In this document: in pieces, positions 1-7,209 of the stretch
Position numbering within the stretch: the first letter of the stretch is position 1
How the letters are laid out: every line of letters begins with the position of its first letter
Source of the DNA: Deltaproteobacteria bacterium
Lineage (GTDB): Bacteria; Myxococcota_A; UBA9160; UBA4427
Direction: 5' to 3'
NCBI GenBank assembly: GCA_002691205.1
Contig: NZHD01000008.1
Span: 1-64,000, forward strand
DNA: 64,000 bases
Translations under genes and position numbers: made by a program
Notes under the pieces: generated by a model
Database searches by the model: none
Told to the model about the DNA's origin: nothing
What the model saw: the letters and a program-made list of their open reading frames with translations, nothing else

Positions 1-59
1 TCCCCCATAAAAGCCCCTGCTTACCCTGCCGTATGCGAGGGCTCCCATGGAAGGCCACG

Positions 60-1400
60 ATGCGGGTCAAATCGATAGGGAGCATGAGTTCCCCTGTACG
101 CAAAATTGCCTACGCGATGGGCGATCACTCCATCAATATATCTCTCTCGGCCCTCTCACTGGTCTACTTCACATTTCTGGTCACGGTCGCGGGACTCGAC
201 CCATGGCTTGCAGGAGTGATTGCATGGATTGCCCGCCTCGTTGATGCCATCACTGACCCCCTCATGGGCCAAGTTTCTGATCGAACTCGATGGAAATGGG
301 GGCGGCGTCGACCCTTTTTTCTAATCGGCATGCTTCCGTTGGGCCTCTTCTTTTCGCTGATTTGGTCGACGCCTTTTACTTCGCAGATTGGAATGTTCTT
401 TTGGTACCTTTCAGTCTACATGGGACTCTCTCTTTCCATGACGCTTCTCTCTGTCCCCTACCTCGCTCTAATCCCTGAAATGTTTCAAGACTACGATGAG
501 CGTACTTCGATCAACAGTTATCGCTCCGCGGCCGCCATAACCGGAACTATGGTGGCCGCCGCATTTTTTGGAATCGCGCAAGCGCTGGGGGGCAGAAGTG
601 ACGACTTTGCACTCACAGGACTCATGATCGGCGCGTGGATGATTCTGCCTTGGCCCATCGTTTACTTCGTCAGTTTCGAAAGACGGCAACCCCAAAAGGA
701 ACCTCAGCAAAGGAGCAATCTGCTCAGCAGCATTCGGGAACTCCTTAAAAATCGAACATATCTAAGGCTTTGTGGACTCTACATCGGCGGCCGTATTTCA
801 ATGGACCTCTTGGGCCTCGCTGTTCCACTCTACATTACCGTTTGGCTCGCTCGACCTGAGTATGTGCACTGGACTCTCCTTTCCATGCTCGCAACAGCTG
901 TCATCGCAATGCCTGCATGGTTTGCTCTTTCCAAAAGGTTTGAGAAGCATCACATGTTCGTTGCGGGTTCGATTTGGTTTGCAGGCTGCCTTATTTTGAT
1001 CGCCACCGCGGGGCCAGACTGGTCGCTCTGGAGAATTCTTTTCGTGGCCTCATTTCTCGGAATCGGATACGCCGCTATCGACCTTATGCCTTGGGCCATG
1101 ATTGGTGAAATTATCGACGAAGACACATTCACTCAAGGCTCTCGTCGGGAAGGCCTCTTTAACAGCGTCCTCACGTTCATTCGGAAGGTTGCAGGAGCCA
1201 CCGCCTATCTGATCGCAGGCATCGGCTTAACTCTCTCTGGCTTCGATCAAAACCTCACAGAGCAGCCTCCGGCCGCACTGTGGACGATTCGCGGACTAGC
1301 CTCGCTGGCCCCGGCGACCTTCGTCCTGTTGGGAACATTAGCGGCCTTCAGATATCCCCTAACACGCGCGAAACATGCAGCCATGCTTGCCCGAAAATAA
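60..1400 (+). CDS. GPH-family (MelB-like) MFS cation:sugar-type symporter
   Basis: Inner-membrane secondary transporter of the glycoside-pentoside-hexuronide:cation symporter family, about 446 aa with about 12 hydrophobic segments. The family signature follows TM2: DAITDPLMG, then SDRT and GRRRP, near residues 62-85. The two aspartates of that segment (D62 and D66 from this start) match the cation-site Asp pair of MelB. ATG at 60 is chosen because GGAAGG lies 5 nt upstream; an ATG at 84 (MSSPVRK) is also possible and would still keep the whole first membrane segment. The gene runs convergent into the NSS transporter with only 5 bases between stops. The substrate cannot be told from sequence; in many GPH proteins outside enteric bacteria it is unknown. 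Confidence 0.88.
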   Translation: MRVKSIGSMSSPVRKIAYAMGDHSINISLSALSLVYFTFLVTVAGLDPWLAGVIAWIARLVDAITDPLMGQVSDRTRWKWGRRRPFFLIGMLPLGLFFSLIWSTPFTSQIGMFFWYLSVYMGLSLSMTLLSVPYLALIPEMFQDYDERTSINSYRSAAAITGTMVAAAFFGIAQALGGRSDDFALTGLMIGAWMILPWPIVYFVSFERRQPQKEPQQRSNLLSSIRELLKNRTYLRLCGLYIGGRISMDLLGLAVPLYITVWLARPEYVHWTLLSMLATAVIAMPAWFALSKRFEKHHMFVAGSIWFAGCLILIATAGPDWSLWRILFVASFLGIGYAAIDLMPWAMIGEIIDEDTFTQGSRREGLFNSVLTFIRKVAGATAYLIAGIGLTLSGFDQNLTEQPPAALWTIRGLASLAPATFVLLGTLAAFRYPLTRAKHAAMLARK

Positions 1401-1405
1401 ATACT

Positions 1406-2740
1406 TCAAGGATCTGAAAGAAAATTCCACACATTCACGAGAGTGCTTGGCACGGAGTGCCAGAGAACAAAAAGCAGAACAACAGGAACAGCCCAACGCA
1501 GCAACTGATGCCATACCACCATGGCTGGACGCGAGATCTGACTCCCGATCTGCACTTCCGAGACGGGGTCTCTCATGGACCACCCGACAAAAATTGAGAG
1601 AGCTAAACCGCCCACGAGAAGCAACAAATTGTTGGCTACTTGGTCCATGAGGTCTAGAACTTCAATATTCCACGCGGCAAAACTCCCCAAAAAAGCAATT
1701 GAGGTTCCGGCCACCCAAACCGAACGCTTACGAGACCAGTTTAGGCCATCCACAGCCGCCGACACGACCACCTCCAGCAGTGAGATCGCTGAAGTCAAAG
1801 CTCCCACAACAAGAGCTGAAAAGAAAAAAATCGCGACCACTCGACCTGCACCGCCCATAGCGGCGAAAGCCTTGGGGAGCGCTACAAAAAGAGCGCCTAA
1901 GGTACTCTCGCCCACATCGGCCTGAATTCCTAAGGCAAAGATGATGGGGAAGACCATTAACCCAGCCAGAAAGGCGATCCCAAAGTCAAGACCGCCGATC
2001 ATCACGGTCTCTCTCGGGAGATCGGACTTGGGAGGCAAGTAACTTGCGAACGTCATAATAGCCCCCATGCCGAGGCTCAAGCTAAAGAAAGCTTGCCCAG
2101 CAGCACTCACAACCACATCAATCGCAAAGGCATTCGCAAAATCTGCGTTGAGGTAATACAAATACCCTGCACCCGCTCCTTCTAATGTCGCCGCATAAAT
2201 CGCAATACTGCAGACGAATAGAAACAGAAGTGGCATGGCGACAATGGATACACGCTCAATTCCACGACTGACTCCTCGAACAACAATTCCCATTACAATC
2301 GCCATAAAGAAGACGTGATAGATGAAGGCATCCGAGCCTTGACTGATTTCAGAGAACTTCGAACCCGGATTGAGCGGAACACCCAGAAAAATCGCCTCAG
2401 CGGCATATCGAATCGTCCAGCCTGCGATGACCGAGTAGTATGAAAGAATCACAAAGCCAGTCAAAACAAAGAGCCAGCCCAGACTTCTCCAACGCTCTCC
2501 GCCAAAATGAGTCAGCGCCAGAATAGGACTCTTCTTGGCCCCCCGACCTAGGGTGAGTTCCGCCAGCATGACAGGCAGACCAATCGCCAATGTGAAAAAC
2601 AGATAAAGGGCCACAAAAGCAGCTCCTCCCTTTTCCGCAGTCAGATAAGAAAAGCGCCACATATTTCCCAAACCCACAGCTGAACCCACGGCAGCTGCAA
2701 GAAAGCCAAGATTGCTCGACCATTGTTCTCGATTAGTCAC
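1406..2740 (-). CDS. NSS-family sodium-dependent amino-acid/neurotransmitter-type transporter
   Basis: LeuT-fold Na+:solute symporter of the inner membrane, about 444 aa, 11-12 predicted TM segments. TM1 carries the family motif GLGNMWRFSY (residues about 23-32), where the backbone and Asn help form Na+ and substrate sites; it is followed by the usual EKGGAAF and LTLGRG stretches. The start is read as GTG at 2740 because a strong GGGGAGG sits 6 nt upstream and translation then begins TNREQWSSNLG, as in family members. A longer reading from 2812 has no comparable ribosome site. Substrate probably an amino acid or small amine, unproven. Divergent from the ABC-class ATPase across about 160 bases. 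Confidence 0.9.
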   Translation of the reverse strand: MTNREQWSSNLGFLAAAVGSAVGLGNMWRFSYLTAEKGGAAFVALYLFFTLAIGLPVMLAELTLGRGAKKSPILALTHFGGERWRSLGWLFVLTGFVILSYYSVIAGWTIRYAAEAIFLGVPLNPGSKFSEISQGSDAFIYHVFFMAIVMGIVVRGVSRGIERVSIVAMPLLFLFVCSIAIYAATLEGAGAGYLYYLNADFANAFAIDVVVSAAGQAFFSLSLGMGAIMTFASYLPPKSDLPRETVMIGGLDFGIAFLAGLMVFPIIFALGIQADVGESTLGALFVALPKAFAAMGGAGRVVAIFFFSALVVGALTSAISLLEVVVSAAVDGLNWSRKRSVWVAGTSIAFLGSFAAWNIEVLDLMDQVANNLLLLVGGLALSIFVGWSMRDPVSEVQIGSQISRPAMVVWHQLLRWAVPVVLLFVLWHSVPSTLVNVWNFLSDP

Positions 2741-2904
2741 TGCCAACCTCCCCTCAGTACGTATGTCGTGGAGCCCAATCACAGGAAAGAACAGATTGGC
2801 TTCTTTTCTCATGACTCACGTTTAGTACGCTCAGCCATGGAGCTTCCTATGGACTTAAAAGGTTCTGCGCGCGAACCTCTCAGTGCCCCCCAATCTCCAG
2901 AATT

Positions 2905-4824
2905 ATGAACGCGAATATCCCGAATAGCAACCAGAGCCCGGAGCTTAAAGTGTCTGACGTACAGAGTCTCATCACATTACTGAAGAGAATTGACCGCCGA
3001 GGTTACAAAGCCTACATCGATCTAAAGGGAAAGCATACATTTCCGTCTTTCACCCTCTTCATTGACCATGTTCAAGGTGATCCATTCGCAGCACCTTCAC
3101 GCATACGGGTCCGCATGGATCGTGAGATTATAAAATGCCCTGAGCTTTTTACATCCAATCGAGTCCGCCTAATGGCCACAGCCGACTGGTTGGCTCGACA
3201 AATACGAGAGGCCATCCATAGCCAATCAGCCCCAAGCATGACGGATTCACGAAACAAACGAACAGGGTCCAGACGTCATTCACAATCCCAAGGAAGCGGA
3301 AAAAGCGGTCTTATATCAATTGATGCTGGAGGCCAAGAAGTCCTTGAGCGCACGGCCATTAAAATTCATGCCGATTGGATAGAAGCCCGTATGGAGATAG
3401 GCCTCCCCGCAGCGGGTCGAAAAATTCTAGCCACTGAAGCCATCCACTTACTCACTCAAAAGCTGCCAAAGATTATCGAGAGGGGCTTAATGTGGGATGA
3501 GTCAAAAGCTGCGGAAGCAAAGGCCTTTATCGAATGCATCGAAAACCAAGAGGCGATTCGAAAGCAACTTTCGAATCATGGATTGATCGCCTTCGTCGCT
3601 GACGGTGCCGTGCTTCCTCGCCGGACAGGCGTCAACCATACGCCTATGCCAACAGAACAAGCCATTCCCTTTTATTCACCGGACTCCCTCGCGATTGAGA
3701 TAAACCTTCCAAATGCGATCCCTTTAAAGGGTCAAAAAACGATTCGAGGTATGGGCGTTCGAACAGGCATCACACTCATTGTGGGAGGCGGCTACCATGG
3801 AAAATCCACACTCCTCAGCGCTCTTGAAAATGGTGTCTATCCGCATATCCCTGGCGATGGACGAGAATACGTCGTGAGCTCTCGTGATCTAGTAAAGGTC
3901 CGCTCTGAAGATGGGCGGTCGATCAGCGGTGTAGACATCCATGCCTTCATCGGCCAACTCCCCTCTGGCATTGAGGGGGATAGCTCAAGCGCAGGCTTCA
4001 AAACTCACGCTTTCTCCACCCAAGATGCTAGTGGCTCGACGAGCCAAGCGGCCGCAATTGCAGAAGCCGTCGAAGCCGGTGCCCACGGACTCCTGCTTGA
4101 CGAAGACACTTCGGCTACGAATTTCATGTTGCGGGACAGTCGTATGCAAAAACTTGTCCATACTGAGAATGAACCTATTACTCCATTCCTAGATCGAGTC
4201 CGCGAGCTCTACAATGAATTTGGAGTGTCTACAGTACTCGTCATGGGAGGGTCGGGAGATTACTTCGATGTCGCGGACTCGGTCATCATGATGAAAAACT
4301 ATCGAGCGCAAGATGTCACCCTGGAAGCCCATCAAATTGCTTCCGAAAACGAAACAGGGAGAAGGCCTGAGTCGAAAAGTACTCTAGAGGCTTTTAAGGA
4401 TCGATACCCCATGGCTGGAAGTATCGAAGCCTCGCGAGGAAAGAGATCCGTCAACATATCGACAAAGAGTCGCGAACTGATCCTTTACGGCGAAGAGGCC
4501 ATCGACCTTCGATATCTGACCCAGATTGCCGATACCAGTCAAACCCATGCGATTGCTTGGTCGATTCACCTCGCGAGCACGCGCCTCATGACTCAAGCCG
4601 ACGCACTCCAAACAAGCCAAAGAGCGCAACCACTCACGTCTGTGCTCGATCAGATTGAAAAAATCTTTGATGAGGATGGGCTCGATGTCTTAGGGAGTAC
4701 ATCTTCACTGTCAATCAGCGAAAAGCACCCTGGGCGTCTTGCACGACCCCGGAGACATGAAATCTCCGGGGCACTGAGTCGATTGAGATGCCTAAGAACC
4801 CAATCTAAACCCACGAGAGACTGA
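2905..4824 (+). CDS. Predicted ATPase of the ABC class (PF09818-type)
   Basis: A 639-aa soluble ABC-class ATPase resembling the PF09818 family, whose cellular role is not established. A Walker A loop GGGYHGKST lies near residues 294-302, a signature-like SGSTSQA near 377-383, and a Walker B/D-loop region LLLDEDTSATNFM near 397-409. Farther on is the family-typical MGGSGDYFDVADSV. There are no membrane segments and no transporter partner next door, so it is not a classical importer or exporter ATPase. No Shine-Dalgarno is evident before the ATG. It is longer than the roughly 560-600 aa usual for the family as I recall it; the extra length is partly a basic linker around residues 115-150. Confidence 0.8.
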   Translation: MNANIPNSNQSPELKVSDVQSLITLLKRIDRRGYKAYIDLKGKHTFPSFTLFIDHVQGDPFAAPSRIRVRMDREIIKCPELFTSNRVRLMATADWLARQIREAIHSQSAPSMTDSRNKRTGSRRHSQSQGSGKSGLISIDAGGQEVLERTAIKIHADWIEARMEIGLPAAGRKILATEAIHLLTQKLPKIIERGLMWDESKAAEAKAFIECIENQEAIRKQLSNHGLIAFVADGAVLPRRTGVNHTPMPTEQAIPFYSPDSLAIEINLPNAIPLKGQKTIRGMGVRTGITLIVGGGYHGKSTLLSALENGVYPHIPGDGREYVVSSRDLVKVRSEDGRSISGVDIHAFIGQLPSGIEGDSSSAGFKTHAFSTQDASGSTSQAAAIAEAVEAGAHGLLLDEDTSATNFMLRDSRMQKLVHTENEPITPFLDRVRELYNEFGVSTVLVMGGSGDYFDVADSVIMMKNYRAQDVTLEAHQIASENETGRRPESKSTLEAFKDRYPMAGSIEASRGKRSVNISTKSRELILYGEEAIDLRYLTQIADTSQTHAIAWSIHLASTRLMTQADALQTSQRAQPLTSVLDQIEKIFDEDGLDVLGSTSSLSISEKHPGRLARPRRHEISGALSRLRCLRTQSKPTRD

Positions 4825-4829
4825 ACCGT

Positions 4830-5906
4830 TTACCAGCTTGCAAGGTCCGCGGATCGGCTTCGATGTTGAGATGGAGTTCCCAAAAAGGCGCGGTCAAACA
4901 TGGCTCGCTTGAACCACATCTGAACATCACACTCCCATGTAAAACCCAACCCACCGTGGGCTTCCACCGCATCGCGTGCCACCTGCATGAAACGATCTGT
5001 AATGTGAGCCTTCGCAATCGACGCGACCCGATCCGCTTCGCCGGGCTCATGGTCTTGGGCGTATGCGGAGAACCAGTAAAGTCCGCGATTCGGCTCCACA
5101 TCCAGAGCCATATTGGCAAGCTGATGCTTCATGGCCTGAAAGTGTCCAATCGTTACCCCAAACTGCTCTCGGGTTTTCGCATACTCCACGCTCATCTCGA
5201 GCAGCCTCTGCGACCCCCCGAATGCATCGGCAGCGCAAAGCACGAGTCCAACGTTACGAAGGCGGAGCGCAGCTTCTTTACCGTTGGCCAGCAACTCACA
5301 AGGCGCATCCGCAAAGGTGACAAGGTCCATCCGACGGCTTCGATCTGCTCCATCCACCTCTTCAAGCGTCACTCCATCGGATCGCGTCTCAACGACACCC
5401 AATTGCCCATCCTCAAGCCCGACGACCATTAGGGTTGATAAACGACCGCTGGGCACAAAATCTTTGACGCCAGAAATCGTATTGGAGGCAGCTAGTTTCC
5501 ATTCTTCGGGTTGCCAACGACCTTCCGCTTCAGCCAGCGCGATGGTTCCAATTTGATCCCCTGTAGCCAGGCCCGGCAACCATTTCTTTTTTTGCTCTTC
5601 ACTTCCACCCGCTTCGATGGCCACCGCGGCTAAAACATGGCCAAGAAATGGACTTGGAGCACAGTGATACCCCAAAGTCTCAGCCGCTACGGCGAGGTCG
5701 AGGATCTCAAGCCCAGCTCCTCCATAGGTGTCTCCAATCGCGAGACCGGCAACGCCTAATTCAGCCAAAGATTTCCAAAGATCTGGATCATCGCCCGTAT
5801 CGCCATCAAAAACTTCGCGAAGTCGATTAATCGGCATCTCATTTTCGAGCAGGCTTCCGAGACTTTGCTGAAGCATCTCCTGTTCTTCGGTTAAATCAAA
5901 ATTCAC
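4830..5906 (-). CDS. Acyl-CoA dehydrogenase, probable second subunit of a heteromeric enzyme
   Basis: 358-aa acyl-CoA dehydrogenase fold protein. The N-terminal helical domain begins NFDLTEEQEMLQQS and the C-terminal helix carries EAHGGLGFTWECD. The usual FAD-contact stretch in the beta domain (T-E-P-x-x-G-S-D type) is replaced by LAEAEGRWQPEE, so FAD and substrate contacts are degenerate. It starts with GTG and overlaps the stop of the upstream dehydrogenase by four bases (GTGA), with AGGAG 9 nt upstream, so the two are translationally coupled. In actinobacterial steroid degradation such pairs form alpha2beta2 dehydrogenases with one active site per dimer; that this pair does so is inferred. 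Likely role: alpha,beta-dehydrogenation of a bulky acyl-CoA. Confidence 0.88.
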   Translation of the reverse strand: MNFDLTEEQEMLQQSLGSLLENEMPINRLREVFDGDTGDDPDLWKSLAELGVAGLAIGDTYGGAGLEILDLAVAAETLGYHCAPSPFLGHVLAAVAIEAGGSEEQKKKWLPGLATGDQIGTIALAEAEGRWQPEEWKLAASNTISGVKDFVPSGRLSTLMVVGLEDGQLGVVETRSDGVTLEEVDGADRSRRMDLVTFADAPCELLANGKEAALRLRNVGLVLCAADAFGGSQRLLEMSVEYAKTREQFGVTIGHFQAMKHQLANMALDVEPNRGLYWFSAYAQDHEPGEADRVASIAKAHITDRFMQVARDAVEAHGGLGFTWECDVQMWFKRAMFDRAFLGTPSQHRSRSADLASW

Positions 5907-7120
5907 TTTCCAGGACTCCTGTTAGCCGCAGCATCCCGAGGCAAACCTAAGCCGCGCTCTGCAATCACATTTCTCTGAACGTTGGCCGTACCCCCGGCAA
6001 TCGCGATCCCCAGAGAGTACATGTACTGAGCGATCCACCCCTGGCTTGAACTAGAACGCGAACCGAGTTCTGAGTTTCCAGCCGAAAGCAAACCCTCCTC
6101 TTCAAGAAGGTCCATCGCAATTCCTGAGACTTGGTGACCTATCTCAGTCGAGAAAAGCTTCATCATCATATTAATGATGCCGGCATCACCGCCCTTGGCA
6201 TCCTGAGTCAACTGCCGATAGCCCGAATATTGATGGGCTTTAACATATCCCTCTAGGACGGAAAGGCGCTGCCGTATTTCCGCGTTCTCAATCGCCGGGC
6301 GACCGTTCAGTTCGGACTCTTGCGCGAGCTTCACGAGACCCGCTAGGGCCGAGCGAGTCTGCTGCGCTCCGCCGATTGAGTTTCTCTCGTGTTTAAGAGT
6401 AGTCCGTGAAACCGTCCAACCCTCGCCGCGCTTGCCGACAATCCAGTCCTTGGGTGTTCGTGCATCATTAAGGAAGACTTCGTTAAAGTCGGAACTGCCC
6501 GTCATCATCCGAAGAGGTCGAACATCAATTCCCGGCTGCTTCATATCCAACAAAAGGTATGAAATGCCAGCATGCTTGCTCGCTTCGGGTTCAGTGCGAA
6601 CCAAGCAGAACATATAGTCGGCCATATGCGCACCACTTGTCCAAATCTTTTGACCATTAATGACCCACTCATCGCCCTGAAGCTCTCCGCGAGTCTTCAG
6701 CGAAGCTAAGTCACTCCCTGAGCCTGGCTCACTGTAGCCTTGGCACCAAGTCAATTCGCCCGTAATCGTTGGACGAACGAATCGATCCTTCTGCCACTCC
6801 TCACCTTTCTCAAGCAAGGTCGGAACCAGCATCATCGTCCCTATGCCGCGCGCCTCGGCTGGAGCCCATTTGCGACTGAACTCTTCTCTAATAATCTGCG
6901 CCTTGATTACATCCGCGTCTTGCTCGGATCCACCGTATTTTTGGGGGATGCTCCGGTAGAGATAGCCCTTCTCAATCGCTCTCTCTCTAAACATTGAAGC
7001 CTGGCGCTCAAAGGAGATTTCCTCTTCTCCCTCAACCGACTTAATGGGCCAATTGGACTCCACGAAGCTGCTCACTTCATCGCGAAAGTCTTCCATCTCA
7101 CTTCCATAACTGAGATCCAT
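5903..7120 (-). CDS. Acyl-CoA dehydrogenase, probable FAD-binding partner subunit
   Basis: About 405 aa, flavin-dependent oxidation of an acyl-CoA to the 2-enoyl-CoA. The beta-domain motif YSEPGSGSDLASL is intact, as is TSGAHMADY, and the C-terminal GGTANVQRNVIAERGLG is the standard FAD/tetramer segment. The start is ATG at 7120 (MDLSYGSEM) with GAGGAG just upstream; longer in-frame readings add an untypical leader. The gene is first in a two-gene unit with the shorter dehydrogenase and lies 89 bases downstream of sucA on the same strand. The intact motif here and the degenerate one in its partner suggest complementary subunits. The electron acceptor would be ETF, not encoded in the window. 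Confidence 0.92.
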   Translation of the reverse strand: MDLSYGSEMEDFRDEVSSFVESNWPIKSVEGEEEISFERQASMFRERAIEKGYLYRSIPQKYGGSEQDADVIKAQIIREEFSRKWAPAEARGIGTMMLVPTLLEKGEEWQKDRFVRPTITGELTWCQGYSEPGSGSDLASLKTRGELQGDEWVINGQKIWTSGAHMADYMFCLVRTEPEASKHAGISYLLLDMKQPGIDVRPLRMMTGSSDFNEVFLNDARTPKDWIVGKRGEGWTVSRTTLKHERNSIGGAQQTRSALAGLVKLAQESELNGRPAIENAEIRQRLSVLEGYVKAHQYSGYRQLTQDAKGGDAGIINMMMKLFSTEIGHQVSGIAMDLLEEEGLLSAGNSELGSRSSSSQGWIAQYMYSLGIAIAGGTANVQRNVIAERGLGLPRDAAANRSPGK

Positions 7121-7209
7121 GGTGCACTCCTCAAGATACAGAGCCCGACGCGTCAGCCAGACCCGATCTGGTAAAAATAGCGCTCGGCCTTTTTTTTTGC
7201 TCACCTAAC

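Noticed and set aside
7190-7199. Run of nine T on the plus strand between sucA and the dehydrogenase pair
   Set aside because: No stem precedes it on the plus strand and no plus-strand gene ends there; on the minus strand it is an A tract.
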